Positions 1-11,283 of a DNA stretch of 64,000 bases are shown here, piece by piece (within the stretch, counting starts at the first letter, position 1; each line of letters opens with the position of its first letter). The notes beneath the pieces are model-generated. The model did not search any database. It was not told where the DNA came from and worked only from the letters and a program-made list of their open reading frames with translations. The position numbers and the translations under genes were made by a program. Origin of the DNA: Flavobacteriales bacterium (lineage in GTDB: Bacteria > Bacteroidota > Bacteroidia > Flavobacteriales > Flavobacteriaceae); assembly GCA_018335925.1 (NCBI GenBank), contig JAGXRF010000111.1, positions 32,469-96,468 on the forward strand, read 5' to 3'.

Positions 1-2582
1 AACTTATTGATGTCATGAAAATGCAATCCGGTGGTAGGTTCGTCAAACAAAAACAAGGTTTTTTCTTTGGCACTTCCTTTTCCCAAAAAGGTTGCCAACT
101 TAATTCGCTGTGCTTCTCCGCCAGACAAGGTAGAAGACGATTGCCCTAATTGTACATATCCCAACCCAACTTCTTGCAATGGTAATAGTTTTTGTACTAT
201 TTTTTCTTGTCCGTGTGCACGGAAAAAATCAATAGATTCGTCTATAGTTAAGGAAAGAATGTCGTAAATATTATGTGCTTCAAATTGCACTTCCAACACT
301 TCTTTTTTAAATCGTTTGCCTTGGCAAGTTTCACATTCCAAATGCACATCTGCCATAAATTGCATTTCGATAGTAACTTCACCTTCCCCTTTACACACTT
401 CGCATCTACCCCCATCTACATTAAACGAAAAATGTTTGGCTTGGTAGTTTCTAAGTTTAGAAAGTTTTTGTTTGGCAAACAAATCGCGGATTTCATCGTA
501 TGCTTTCACATAAGTCACCGGATTGGAACGTGAATTTTTACCAATCGGATTTTGGTCTATGTATTCTATTTTATGCAAGTGCTGAAAGTTTCCTTTCAGC
601 TCTGTAAACTGTCCCGGTTTGTCACCCACCCCTAAAATCTTTTTTTGTAAAGCAGGAACCACAATTTTTTTGAGCAAGGTGCTTTTGCCACTTCCCGAAA
701 CACCCGTAATTACCGTCATCACATCTAACGGAATGTTTACATCGATGTTTTTTAAATTATTTTCGCGAGCACCAATAATTTGTAAAACGTTTTTAAAAGT
801 TCTGCGTTTTTTGGGTACAGTAATTTCCTTTTGTCCGTTTAAATATTGGGCTGTTAACGATTTACTTTTTAAAATGTCCTGATAGGTTCCTTGTGCCACC
901 AAGTTACCTCCTAGGCTTCCTGCTTCCGGACCAATATCTAACAAATGATCTGCCATTTTCATGATGTCTTCGTCATGTTCAACCACAATCACCGTATTGC
1001 CTAATTTCTGTAAATTCCGCAAAACTTCAATTAATTGTATGGTATCTTTCGGATGCAAGCCAATACTAGGTTCGTCTAAAATATACATCGAGCCTACCAA
1101 GCTGCTTCCTAACGAAGTGGCCAATTGGATGCGTTGCGATTCTCCACCCGACAAACTATTGGAAGTCCGGTTAAGGGTTAAATATTCCAAACCAACTTTA
1201 CACAAATAGTCTAAGCGGTTGTTGATTTCGATAAGCAATCGTTTGGCTACTTGTTGTTCGTATTCGGTTAATTGAATTTTTAGGAAGAATTCCCGAATTT
1301 GTAAAATGGATAAATCTACCAATTCCGGTAAACTTTTGCCATTAACTTTTACATAAGAAGCTTCCTTTCGCAATCTTTTTCCTTCACATTCCGGACATTT
1401 GGTTTTGCCACGGTAACGCGATAACATCACCCGATTTTGGATTTTATAGTTGTTTTCTTCCAACTCTCTAAAAAAATCATGCAAACCGGTAAAGTATCGA
1501 TTGCCCTCCCACAAAAGCTTTTTTTGTTCCGCAGTAAGCAAATAATATGGCTTGTGGATAGGGAAATCAAATTTATACGCATGGTTGATGAGTTGTTCCT
1601 TATACCATCCCATCGATTCTCCTTTCCATGGGGCAATGGCATTTTCAAACACGGATAACCCGGTATTTGGCACTACCAATTCTTCATCAATTCCGATAAT
1701 ATTGCCATAACCTTCGCATTTTGGGCAGGCACCGTACGGGTTGTTAAAACTAAATAAATGGATGTTTGGCTCTAAAAAGTTCATGCCATCCAACTCAAAT
1801 TGGTTGGAGAATTCAAATTTTTCCTCCGTTTCCATCGATTGTAAAAAGCAAACGCCTTTTCCTTCGTAAAATGCGGTATCTACGGCATCTCCTAAACGAT
1901 GGTAAAAATCTTCTTCGTGCCTTATTACCAATCGATCTACTACCAACCAAATTTCGGTATTTTCAGGGATGGGCATGCCAATCAAATGCTCCATGTCTTG
2001 CACTTGGTTGCCAATAAATACCCGCTGAAAACCTTGTTGCAATAAGGTGTTTAACTTTTGCTCTAAGTTTCTGCCTTTTTCTAAAGAAATTGGAGCCAAC
2101 AACAACCATTTACTTCCTTCAGCATAAGCTTGGGCAGCTGTTATCACATCTTTTACCTGATGTTTTTGTACTTCTTGTCCGGAAATTGGAGAGAAGGTTC
2201 GGCCAATTCGGGCATACAGTAATTTTAAGTAGTCGTAAATTTCGGTAGAAGTTCCTACGGTAGAACGGGCATTGGTGGTATTTACTTTTTGCTCAATGGC
2301 TACAGCCGGAGCAATACCCTTGATGTATTCTACCTTTGGCTTGTCTAACTTTCCTAAAAATTGTCGGGCATAAGAAGACAAACTTTCTACATATCTCCGT
2401 TGTCCTTCAGCATACAAGGTATCAAATGCCAAACTCGACTTGCCGGAACCAGACAAACCTGTGATTACTACCAACTGGTTGCGAGGAATGGCCACATCTA
2501 AGTTTTTTAAATTGTGCAAACCAGCACCCTTTATGATGATGTATTTTTTAGGATCTAAATTGGCAAAATCTTCCACCTTCAT
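1..2582 (-). CDS. uvrA: Excinuclease ABC subunit A, 3' end missing
   Basis: UvrA recognises DNA damage in nucleotide excision repair and loads UvrB. The reading frame enters from the left edge and starts at ATG 2582; 860 codons are visible, so roughly the last 75-80 residues of a ~935-residue UvrA lie outside the window. Both ABC ATPase modules are visible: Walker A GLSGSGKSS near residues 42-50 and GVSGSGKST near 630, signatures LSGGESQRIQLA near 477 and LSGGEAQRIKLA near 822. The last visible motif is the second Walker B, FDEPTTGLH. Cysteine pairs CPKC, CPEC, CEVC and CETC mark the zinc modules. A -7 box (TAACTTTG on the minus strand) sits 22 bp upstream of the start. Family assignment is certain from these motifs; truncation is only the window boundary. 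Confidence 0.98.
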   Translation of the reverse strand, partial: MKVEDFANLDPKKYIIIKGAGLHNLKNLDVAIPRNQLVVITGLSGSGKSSLAFDTLYAEGQRRYVESLSSYARQFLGKLDKPKVEYIKGIAPAVAIEQKVNTTNARSTVGTSTEIYDYLKLLYARIGRTFSPISGQEVQKHQVKDVITAAQAYAEGSKWLLLAPISLEKGRNLEQKLNTLLQQGFQRVFIGNQVQDMEHLIGMPIPENTEIWLVVDRLVIRHEEDFYHRLGDAVDTAFYEGKGVCFLQSMETEEKFEFSNQFELDGMNFLEPNIHLFSFNNPYGACPKCEGYGNIIGIDEELVVPNTGLSVFENAIAPWKGESMGWYKEQLINHAYKFDFPIHKPYYLLTAEQKKLLWEGNRYFTGLHDFFRELEENNYKIQNRVMLSRYRGKTKCPECEGKRLRKEASYVKVNGKSLPELVDLSILQIREFFLKIQLTEYEQQVAKRLLIEINNRLDYLCKVGLEYLTLNRTSNSLSGGESQRIQLATSLGSSLVGSMYILDEPSIGLHPKDTIQLIEVLRNLQKLGNTVIVVEHDEDIMKMADHLLDIGPEAGSLGGNLVAQGTYQDILKSKSLTAQYLNGQKEITVPKKRRTFKNVLQIIGARENNLKNIDVNIPLDVMTVITGVSGSGKSTLLKKIVVPALQKKILGVGDKPGQFTELKGNFQHLHKIEYIDQNPIGKNSRSNPVTYVKAYDEIRDLFAKQKLSKLRNYQAKHFSFNVDGGRCEVCKGEGEVTIEMQFMADVHLECETCQGKRFKKEVLEVQFEAHNIYDILSLTIDESIDFFRAHGQEKIVQKLLPLQEVGLGYVQLGQSSSTLSGGEAQRIKLATFLGKGSAKEKTLFLFDEPTTGLHFHDINK

Positions 2583-2603
2583 GCGTTGAAATTTTCAGAA
2601 ACG

Positions 2604-2611
2604 CAAAGTTA
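2604..2611 (-). promoter_or_regulatory. uvrA -7 promoter box
   Basis: Reads TAACTTTG on the minus strand, matching the Bacteroidota -7 consensus TAnnTTTG. No TTG at the usual 17-23 bp upstream was found, so the upstream box is weak or absent. Confidence 0.5.
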
Positions 2612-2770
2612 GTTTTTTTTGGCTGGTGGAGTGTTACACGGTTTAGAATAAAAAATTAAATATTCAGAAAACCAATAACAGTTATAAAATTTATCAAATA
2701 AAAGATTTATTTTTAACTAATTAAATAATCTAAACTAGTTGCATATTCATTCTTGAAACTTCAAAAAAAC

Positions 2771-3529
2771 ATGAGAGCAAAGCTATTTATACCATCCTTT
2801 TATTACTTACTGATTTTTGCAAATTACACCTTTGCACAAGACACTTTTTCTATAATTGCAATGGATAGCATTACCAAAGAAATTGGCTCTGCTGGTGCAA
2901 CTTGTATTCAAGGTATTGGAGAAAGAGATTTGTCAGAAATCATTACACAAATCATTCCAGGTGTTGGAGGAATGAATAGCCAGGCATGGGTTTGTATTCC
3001 GAATGTGAATTTACAAAACGGGATGAAACAAATGGCATTGGGTAAAAATCCATCTGAAATAGTAGCTTGGTTAAAAGTAAACGATTCATGTGGTTCTCAA
3101 AATTTTAATGCTGCATACCGTCAGTATGGATTGGTAATGATGAACTCCAAAGGAAAAGTTGAAACTGCAGGCTATACCGGAAGTAGTGCAGATGATTATA
3201 AAGCAGATTTGCAAGGAAAAAATTACTGTATTCAAGGAAACATTTTACTAAACGAAACTGTTTTAAAAAAGATGGAACAAGGTTTTTTGCAAACGAATGG
3301 CAATTTAGCTGAAAAACTGATGGGTGCCATGCAAGGGGCAAACTTTGCAGGAGCAGATGCCAGATGTTTAGAAACTGGTACTTCCTCTACCATAGCCTAT
3401 TTGGTGGTATACAAAGCCACAGATGATCCGGAAAAGCCAAGCATTAAAATATGGGTGGGAGAACAACCTAAAGGGGTAGAACCAATTACAGAATTACAAA
3501 AAAAATGGGATGCTTGGAAGAAACCATAA
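2771..3529 (+). CDS. Secreted DUF1028 family (Ntn-hydrolase-like) protein
   Basis: A 252-residue protein with an N-terminal signal peptide (hydrophobic run after MRAKL, ending FAQ) followed directly by TFSIIAMD and the GSAGATCIQG stretch, which is the N-terminal pattern of DUF1028 proteins. That family has an Ntn-hydrolase-type fold, and no confirmed substrate is known to me. I chose ATG 2771; a TTG at 2753 in frame would add six residues in front of an already good signal peptide. Exposure of a Thr near the mature N-terminus (QDTF) after signal cleavage would suit an Ntn nucleophile, but this is inference. It converges on the sugar kinase gene, and the shared intergenic region holds a terminator interrupted by a palindromic repeat. 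Confidence 0.8.
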   Translation: MRAKLFIPSFYYLLIFANYTFAQDTFSIIAMDSITKEIGSAGATCIQGIGERDLSEIITQIIPGVGGMNSQAWVCIPNVNLQNGMKQMALGKNPSEIVAWLKVNDSCGSQNFNAAYRQYGLVMMNSKGKVETAGYTGSSADDYKADLQGKNYCIQGNILLNETVLKKMEQGFLQTNGNLAEKLMGAMQGANFAGADARCLETGTSSTIAYLVVYKATDDPEKPSIKIWVGEQPKGVEPITELQKKWDAWKKP

Positions 3530-3535
3530 AAAAGA

Positions 3536-3649
3536 TGTTTGAAAAAAAGTATTAGTGCCACTAAAAAATTTTGGATAAATAAATATTACAGCTAATATTT
3601 TTAGAAGCTGAAATAAATTCAACTTGACAGTAATTGTTCTTTTCAAACA
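3536..3649. repeat. Decayed palindromic repeat inside a terminator stem
   Basis: Outer arms TGTTTGAAAA (3536-3545) and TTTTCAAACA (3640-3649) are perfect reverse complements. On the minus strand the left arm is followed by a T-run, as expected of the terminator of the leftward kinase gene. Between the arms lies a sequence whose right third (3600-3632) matches the right third of the element at 46292-46386 almost exactly: TTTTAGAAGCTGAAA through TTGACAGTA. The left two thirds no longer match, so this looks like an eroded copy. Inference: a mobile palindromic unit inserted into the terminator loop. Confidence 0.65.
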
Positions 3650-3656
3650 CCTTAGT

Positions 3657-4508
3657 TTAGTCGTTTAAAACATGGTAGGCTATCAAACCATCAATTGGTC
3701 TGCGTAAAACGTTTCCAATTTTGATTCCATGACTAGCAAGTACTTGCTGTAACTCGTCTTTTAAATAAAAAGCAATAGAACCAACAAAATGTACTGGAAC
3801 TTGGGTACATTGATCATATTGCTTGATATAATTTTCAACAAAATCTTCCATTTCGCTTAAAATATATTTTTTACAAAACGGATTATCTTTATGCTTGATT
3901 AAAAATTTGGCATACTTTGCCAAATAGGCATTCGGATTAGGCTCTTTGTACAAATGATGCTTTACAATATCCGGATCGATGGAAAATTCTTTTTCAAATT
4001 CTGTTACCAATACTTCAGGCATTTTATTAAAGAAATACCCTCTGAGTAAATGTCTGCCAAATCTGTTCCCACTACAGTCGTCCATACAAATATATCCCAA
4101 CGATTGTACTTTTTGATGCAACTGAACACCATCAAAGTAACTGCAATTAGAACCGGTACCTAAAATACAAACTACTGCCTCTGCACCTTTTGGTGTGGTA
4201 GCAAAAACGGCTGCATAGGTATCTTCGTACACATTGATTTCGGCATTTACAAAATACTCTTGGAATACTTTTTTCAAGAAAAAACGCATTCTATCAGTAC
4301 CACATCCCGCACCATAAAAATACAATTGTTGTACTTTTTCTTTGTTGTGTTCGATATCAAACTTATCGTTTAATCGAGAAATGATTTCTTCTTTTTCTAA
4401 CACTTCGGGGTTTAAGCCAAGGGATTGGGTGGTAAAAAGAACTTTTCCGTTGCCATCTAAAGCAATCCAATCTGCTTTGGTAGAACCACTATCTACAAGT
4501 AATTTCAT
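3657..4508 (-). CDS. BadF/BadG/BcrA/BcrD-family ATPase, probable N-acetylglucosamine kinase
   Basis: A 283-residue ASKHA-fold kinase. The N-terminus LLVDSGSTKADW is the phosphate-1 motif typical of the GlcNAc-kinase-like branch of the BadF family, and ILGTGSNCSYFDG around residues 115-128 is the second phosphate-binding loop. Flavobacterial relatives are usually annotated as N-acetylglucosamine kinase; the substrate is inferred, not visible. It follows gapA and pfkA on the same strand, but a good hairpin terminator (4521-4561) separates it from gapA, so it may be expressed at lower level or from its own promoter. Start ATG 4508. Confidence 0.8.
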   Translation of the reverse strand: MKLLVDSGSTKADWIALDGNGKVLFTTQSLGLNPEVLEKEEIISRLNDKFDIEHNKEKVQQLYFYGAGCGTDRMRFFLKKVFQEYFVNAEINVYEDTYAAVFATTPKGAEAVVCILGTGSNCSYFDGVQLHQKVQSLGYICMDDCSGNRFGRHLLRGYFFNKMPEVLVTEFEKEFSIDPDIVKHHLYKEPNPNAYLAKYAKFLIKHKDNPFCKKYILSEMEDFVENYIKQYDQCTQVPVHFVGSIAFYLKDELQQVLASHGIKIGNVLRRPIDGLIAYHVLND

Positions 4509-4520
4509 TTGCTTATAATT

Positions 4521-4561
4521 AAAAAAAATGTCCCACCGAATTTATCGATAGGACATTTTTT
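4521..4561 (-). terminator. Intrinsic terminator after gapA
   Basis: AATGTCC (4527-4533) pairs with GGACATT (4551-4557). On the minus strand the hairpin is followed by eight T. It lies between gapA and the downstream kinase, so it would attenuate read-through. Confidence 0.75.
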
Positions 4562-4570
4562 AAGTAAGTT

Positions 4571-5581
<1,011 letters not shown>

Positions 5582-5606
5582 TTAATTTAATTGTTTATTG
5601 AATTTG

Positions 5607-6593
5607 TTATACTGACATGATATCAGAAACTCTTACTAATTCCATATCTATTTGGGTGTGCCCTTTGATGGCTTTTTCCAATGGTGTTAATTCGATTTTA
5701 TCGTTAATCAAACCCACCATATAATTTGATTTACCTTCTAACAGTGCTTCTACTGCTTTTACTCCCATACGAGAAGCCAAAACTCTGTCAAAACATGATG
5801 GTGCTCCTCCCCTTTGCATGTGTCCCAATACCGAAACTCTTACATCATAATCTGGTAAGTTTTGATCCACATAGTCTTTGAGTTCAAAAACATTTTTGCC
5901 CGTTTTATCTCCTTCTGCAACTACCACAATGCTAGAGGTTTTTCCAGACTTTCTACTTCTCTCTAAAGATTCTAACAATCTATCTAATCCCATATCTTCT
6001 TCCGGAATTAGAATTTCTTCAGCTCCTGAACCGATTCCGGCATTTAAGGCTATATGTCCTGCATCACGTCCCATGACTTCTATAAAAAACAATCGGTTGT
6101 GAGAGCTTGCAGTATCTCTGATTTTATCAATTACTTCAACCACTGTATTTAAAGCAGTATCATATCCCAAAGTATGGCTCGTACCGTTGATATCATTATC
6201 AATAGTTCCGGGAATTCCCAAAACCGGGATTCCAAATTCTTGGTTAAACACCATACCACCGGTAAAACTACCATCACCACCAATCACCACCAATGCATCA
6301 ATTTCGGCCTTTTGTAAGTTTTTAAAGGCTTTTTCTCTACCTTCTTTGGTCATAAACTCTTTAGAACGTGCAGACTTTAAAATGGTTCCACCTTTATTGA
6401 TAATATTTTGAACCGATCTTGGCCCCATTTCTTTAAAATCACCTTCAATCATCCCTTGGTAACCGCGATAAATTCCAGTACACTTAATTTGATGAAAAGT
6501 ACATGTTCTTACCACTGCTCTTATAGCAGCATTCATTCCGGGAGAATCTCCACCTGAGGTCAAAACCCCAATATTTTTAATATTTGATGTCAT
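5607..6593 (-). CDS. pfkA: ATP-dependent 6-phosphofructokinase
   Basis: Commits fructose-6-phosphate to glycolysis. The 328-residue length fits the short bacterial Pfk family. Visible motifs are GGDSPGMNAA near residue 14 (ATP-binding glycine loop), GGDGSFTGG near 103, and PGTIDNDINGT near 127-137 with the catalytic Asp. MGRDAGHIA and GHMQRGGAPS are also intact. The Gly in GGDGS, rather than the Asp of PPi-dependent enzymes, supports ATP use. First gene of a pfkA-gapA unit; start ATG 6593. About 190 bp upstream to the end of tamB contain no clear -7 match. Confidence 0.96.
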   Translation of the reverse strand: MTSNIKNIGVLTSGGDSPGMNAAIRAVVRTCTFHQIKCTGIYRGYQGMIEGDFKEMGPRSVQNIINKGGTILKSARSKEFMTKEGREKAFKNLQKAEIDALVVIGGDGSFTGGMVFNQEFGIPVLGIPGTIDNDINGTSHTLGYDTALNTVVEVIDKIRDTASSHNRLFFIEVMGRDAGHIALNAGIGSGAEEILIPEEDMGLDRLLESLERSRKSGKTSSIVVVAEGDKTGKNVFELKDYVDQNLPDYDVRVSVLGHMQRGGAPSCFDRVLASRMGVKAVEALLEGKSNYMVGLINDKIELTPLEKAIKGHTQIDMELVRVSDIMSV

Positions 6594-6784
6594 AAATTTT
6601 CAACTAATAAACACGATTCCAAAGCATTGAAAAAATCCAAAAAACGTTAATTTTTCAACCTTAGATTGTAAAATTAGTAAAAAAGGATGGAAAAAAATAG
6701 CCAAAAAAGTCATTTTGGCAAGTTATGAAAGCTTCAATCGTTTTCGTTGATAAAAAACTTTACGAATAAAAAATTAAGAATTGC

Positions 6785-9700
6785 TTAGTCTATTTCCGGA
6801 GGGGTATCTTTTGGCTTTTCTGGTGTCTTTTTACGTTTATCTTCATTTCTAAAAGCATCAAATTCAGTTGGAAAACTTGAATCAGGCAATTCAGAATTAG
6901 AGTTGGTATTGGTGGAAACTGTGGTTTTCTTTAAGAATTTTTTTCGCAATTCTCTAAAATTGTTAAAATCGACTTGATAAGTCAAACCTATACCTTGGGT
7001 AAAGCCAATCCCTTCTCCAATAAAATTGATGTCATTTTCTCTGTTAAACACTCGTAAATTTAGGGAGCCATCGTCATTAACTCGGTACAATAATTCCACA
7101 TTTCCAACAATAGAGGTCTCATTTTGTCCTCCAACAGGCACCCCAAACTGACCATTTACAGAAACTCTATCGCTTAAATTAAAGGATGTTCCGAAATTTA
7201 CCGTAGCATCTTGTTGTACATCTGCAAATCGATTACCGGGATTATACCCCACATTAAAGGAAACCTTGCTATCGTTGTTATTAAACAAATTCCCGAAAAC
7301 ACTACTTGCCGACTCAAACAAATTGTTGTAAACCGCATCTTGGTTTAACAAACCATTATTGGCATTGTAAAAAGAGCCTGTGGCCAATAAATATATGGCC
7401 TGCTGGTTTCTGGTATCTTTATCTGCTAATTGGGTTTCAATTTCAGAGCGTAAGATAGAGGTTGCCGTTGGAAAATCAATAGTAAAATCCGGATTTGGAT
7501 TTTCTAAATTTCCGTTCAATACAATGCCAACTTCTACCGGTAATCTTCGATTAGAAGGAGCTGCACCTTGTAATAATAAAGACGGATTTACTTGGGCTTT
7601 GTATATTGCTTTTAAATCAAGTTGTGCCTTCATTGGGTCACCATCCCAAATAATGCTTCCGTATCTTTTCACATAAAAACGCTTATTAAAAATACCTCGA
7701 TAAATGTAATCGTAAGTACCTTCATACACCTGATAATCTCCCCACATATTAAACTTTCCGTTGGTATTAATTTCCATCAACACAGTACCTCTACCCTTTC
7801 CTTTCATCCCGTGACCTGATTCGGTATCTAAAATAACTTCAATTAATGCATTCTCATTGATGTCCAAATCAAATTTTAATTCCAACCCTCCAACATTTAC
7901 ACCTAGATTTTTAGAAATTTCGGTTTGGTATTTTTCTTGTGGAGATAAAAAATACATAAATGAATTCTCCCCCACACTTTGGTTGTTATTGATAGGAATT
8001 CGAATGTGAGTTCCTTTTTCCGATTTGGCATCAACCGTGATTAACAATGAATTTATTGGTCCACTAATTCGTGCACTTCCATCAATATAAGCGATACCAT
8101 AATACAAGCTTTCATCCGTTAATTCGGTATCCAATGCCAGCAAATTATTGGAGCGAATTCCAAAATCTAAATTCCAATTGCTAAAATTTCGATGTTGGAT
8201 GGCACCATTTAAAAAACCTTTGGTTTGATACTTGGTGTCTTTCATTTCGATGTTTCTAAATATAAACTGACGCTGTGTAATATCTACTACTGAATTTTCG
8301 GTAAACTCATAATCTACATTCAAATAAGGTATTTTAAGTCCGGCTTGGTTTAAAAACAACCTACCGTTTATTTCGGGTTGTTCCCAGTTTCCGGAAATAT
8401 TAGCAGTACCCGAAACCAATCCTCTGATATTTGAAATTACCTCAGCACCTAAGGTTTTAAAAGCTCCAATGTTAAATTCATTCATTTCTAAATCTAAATC
8501 CCAACTTGGGTTAGTTTTACTTGTAATGATATTGCCGTTCAACTTAAAATTTTCTTGTCCTGATCTGGTCAATATCGCTTCTACTTCAAATTGGTTTAAC
8601 GATTCATTTCCTTGAATGTTTGATTTTAATGTTCCGAAAGATATGTCATTCACATTCAAATCATTGATTTGGATGTCGGAATAAGGCTGGTAAATCCCTT
8701 CTTTTTGTTTGATTTTAAGAGCTCCATTCACAATCCCTTTCATCGAAAAATCATCTATTTCGGGTAGAATGTTTTGAAGTGTAACCTCTTTAAAATACAA
8801 CTGTAAATCCTTGTTGTTTTCCTCTAAAGGCCCTACCAACGAAATGGCTTGCTCATCGTGTACTAATTGAATTTGATCAAAATAAAAACGCTTCAGCTTT
8901 TTGTCAAAAATCACCCGATGTTTGTCGTCATTGTTCGGATTAATTTTCCAAATAAAATCACGAAGTGCAATTTCAGAATCTCTAAAACCAACCACATTTT
9001 CATTTTTTTGATTGATGGTATGATATAAGTTAAGCACATAATTGTCCTTGGCTTTTTTTCCTCCTTTAAACTCGGTTCGAACAAACAGACTGTCTTTTTC
9101 GGTAACATTTAAAATATTGATGTCATGCAAATCGTAAAACTTGGTTTTGAGGGAATCTACTGAAACGTATGCATTGTATAACGGATTTTTATTGTCAATT
9201 TGCAAATGGATTTTATGCAATTGCAAATCATCCACCTGTAATGATGGTGTTTTAAAATCTAAGCGAAAAGTATTTTCATTGCTTTGAATTCTTCCTCTTA
9301 AGGTGGTACTTTGTCCGAGTTCTATTTGCGGATAAAAAATCTCCACTGCATTGGAGTGAATGTTCAAATTAAAACCAACATATTGGTCTTGCTTTAATGG
9401 ATTTGGCTTGTAATTGGTATACATACTTCCTAAAGCATTTTCTACCATTTTACCAATTTGTTGAAAGCTATATTTTCCTACAATTCTTCCTTGAATAAAA
9501 TCATCCGAGTCAAACAAAATGGTTCGCACTTTGTTTTCATCAAAACTTGAAGTTAAAAACCATTCATGAAAAACATATACTTTTTTTGAGTTTTGATACG
9601 ACATTCCTTGAATATCTACCAAACCGTGTAAATTATCTATGCTGTTACCAATCAAATCAGACTTTACATAGCCTTTGAATATTCCTACGCTATCAGATTG

Positions 9701-11242
9701 GATCCATTTGGTGGCCACCAAATCGGCATAATCAATTTTTGCTTCAAACTGATAAGCATTCTCTTTTTTAGAAATATCAATTAGACCATCAAAATCCATA
9801 AATAAATTAGGGTCATTTACATGAAATACCCCTTGAAATATTGGCTTTTTGAGTTTTCCGTTCAAGCTAATATTTTGGTAAGGGTAATTGTTGAATTCAA
9901 ACAAATCTACTTTACCACTAATGATGGTATTTACAGTTTCAGGATTAAATCCTTTGCCATCAAAAAATGCATCAACAGATACCGATTGCACCATTGGCTC
10001 GTTGATTAATTTTCCTAAATGAAAATTATTTGCCTTTAAATTACCTTGGTAACTGGCATTTTCTATATCTGAAACTCCAGTAAAAACCAAATCTGATTCT
10101 ACGTAACCCAATGCACTTTCTACAACCACATCGGTAGTTAAGGTTTGGTAATTTAATGCAACATTTCCGGAAACAGACATGACACCAAATTTTTTGAGCT
10201 CTACAGGCAAACTTTTTCCTAAAATAGACGGAATTAATTGCGTTAACGAACCGTAATCAGATTGTAATTGCTTTAATTTGGCTTTGATTTGGTACGTGTT
10301 TTTTTTACGGTCAAATAAATTTTCAAAAGTTAAATCTCCAAGCAATTTTAATTGACTTCCTTGCACTAAGGAAATATCCACCAAATCAAATCGGTTAAGT
10401 GTTCCAGTTAAATTTCCTTTTAATTGAAAATCTAAATCAGCACCTAAATCTTCGTAAAAAAAACGAATATCATTAGAGTTTACATTAGAATTTGCTAATT
10501 GAATTTCAAACAATACTTTGTTGTTAAAATCCTGAAAATCTTCTCTTTGATACAACAAACTTACTTGTCCTTGGATGTTGGAACGACTCGTTTGTAGTTG
10601 CAAATCCTTTAATGTAATATGCGTTTTGGTGTAGTCAAAATCCGTTTGCATTTTGGTAATATCTAAACCTCTGTAATCTTTCATACTTAATTGGGCTATG
10701 TACCCATGCACATTAGGGCCTTTCACAGTAAAGTCTTTCACCAAAGCATTTAAATACCTAAAATCCACATCTTTTGGATTTTCAGTATTCAAATCGGTCA
10801 TTGCAAACCTAGAATTAATTATTTTAAGCTGATCCGAAGTCAATAAAAACTTTCCACTACCGGGTTTTCCATCATCAAAAACTGCAACAAATTGATCTAA
10901 GCTTGAATCTTTTTCGTTTGGATATTGGATGATGTTTAAAAACAAACGATTGGCTTCAATGGGGCCAAAAATCATTTTGCCATCCATCCATCTTTTCAAA
11001 TCCAATAAATTGGTTTTTAGTTGTCCAACAGCAATAAGAGTATCTTGATGATGATCTTTGATTAATATTTCTTTGATTTTAACTCCACCAAAAATATTGA
11101 TGGCAATTTTCTCTAAATGAATATCCACACCGGTATCTTTTTTTAAAGAAGTAGTTGCGATACCTGCTAAGTAGGTTTGCACTGGTGGCAGTAGCAATAA
11201 AATTCCTAGAAGGAATATCAAAGCAATGATTCCTCCAAACAA
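6785..11242 (-). CDS. tamB: Translocation and assembly module TamB-like (DUF490) protein
   Basis: A very long (about 1485-1500 residues) envelope protein anchored by one N-terminal membrane segment (GGIIALIFLLGILLLLPP). It is followed by repetitive beta-rich sequence and a C-terminal DUF490/TamB domain from about residue 1000 to 1430, then a Pro/Lys-rich tail. TamB-like proteins span the periplasm and assist outer-membrane assembly or lipid transport. The start is uncertain: the given coordinate is a TTG. The frame stays open upstream to a stop at 11315-11317 with a typical basic leader (FLIRRFKKIFFW) but has no in-frame ATG, so translation may begin at a rare codon upstream. Divergent from tsaD. 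Confidence 0.88.
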   Translation of the reverse strand: MFGGIIALIFLLGILLLLPPVQTYLAGIATTSLKKDTGVDIHLEKIAINIFGGVKIKEILIKDHHQDTLIAVGQLKTNLLDLKRWMDGKMIFGPIEANRLFLNIIQYPNEKDSSLDQFVAVFDDGKPGSGKFLLTSDQLKIINSRFAMTDLNTENPKDVDFRYLNALVKDFTVKGPNVHGYIAQLSMKDYRGLDITKMQTDFDYTKTHITLKDLQLQTSRSNIQGQVSLLYQREDFQDFNNKVLFEIQLANSNVNSNDIRFFYEDLGADLDFQLKGNLTGTLNRFDLVDISLVQGSQLKLLGDLTFENLFDRKKNTYQIKAKLKQLQSDYGSLTQLIPSILGKSLPVELKKFGVMSVSGNVALNYQTLTTDVVVESALGYVESDLVFTGVSDIENASYQGNLKANNFHLGKLINEPMVQSVSVDAFFDGKGFNPETVNTIISGKVDLFEFNNYPYQNISLNGKLKKPIFQGVFHVNDPNLFMDFDGLIDISKKENAYQFEAKIDYADLVATKWIQSDSVGIFKGYVKSDLIGNSIDNLHGLVDIQGMSYQNSKKVYVFHEWFLTSSFDENKVRTILFDSDDFIQGRIVGKYSFQQIGKMVENALGSMYTNYKPNPLKQDQYVGFNLNIHSNAVEIFYPQIELGQSTTLRGRIQSNENTFRLDFKTPSLQVDDLQLHKIHLQIDNKNPLYNAYVSVDSLKTKFYDLHDINILNVTEKDSLFVRTEFKGGKKAKDNYVLNLYHTINQKNENVVGFRDSEIALRDFIWKINPNNDDKHRVIFDKKLKRFYFDQIQLVHDEQAISLVGPLEENNKDLQLYFKEVTLQNILPEIDDFSMKGIVNGALKIKQKEGIYQPYSDIQINDLNVNDISFGTLKSNIQGNESLNQFEVEAILTRSGQENFKLNGNIITSKTNPSWDLDLEMNEFNIGAFKTLGAEVISNIRGLVSGTANISGNWEQPEINGRLFLNQAGLKIPYLNVDYEFTENSVVDITQRQFIFRNIEMKDTKYQTKGFLNGAIQHRNFSNWNLDFGIRSNNLLALDTELTDESLYYGIAYIDGSARISGPINSLLITVDAKSEKGTHIRIPINNNQSVGENSFMYFLSPQEKYQTEISKNLGVNVGGLELKFDLDINENALIEVILDTESGHGMKGKGRGTVLMEINTNGKFNMWGDYQVYEGTYDYIYRGIFNKRFYVKRYGSIIWDGDPMKAQLDLKAIYKAQVNPSLLLQGAAPSNRRLPVEVGIVLNGNLENPNPDFTIDFPTATSILRSEIETQLADKDTRNQQAIYLLATGSFYNANNGLLNQDAVYNNLFESASSVFGNLFNNNDSKVSFNVGYNPGNRFADVQQDATVNFGTSFNLSDRVSVNGQFGVPVGGQNETSIVGNVELLYRVNDDGSLNLRVFNRENDINFIGEGIGFTQGIGLTYQVDFNNFRELRKKFLKKTTVSTNTNSNSELPDSSFPTEFDAFRNEDKRKKTPEKPKDTPPEID

Positions 11243-11283
11243 CCAAAAGAATATTTTTTTAAATCTTCTGATAAGAAAAGTTT

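Noticed and set aside
5607-5640. CATGATATCA near the 3' end of pfkA as a further Crp/Fnr-like site
   Set aside because: It lies in coding sequence, lacks the central WW spacing and has no promoter near it.
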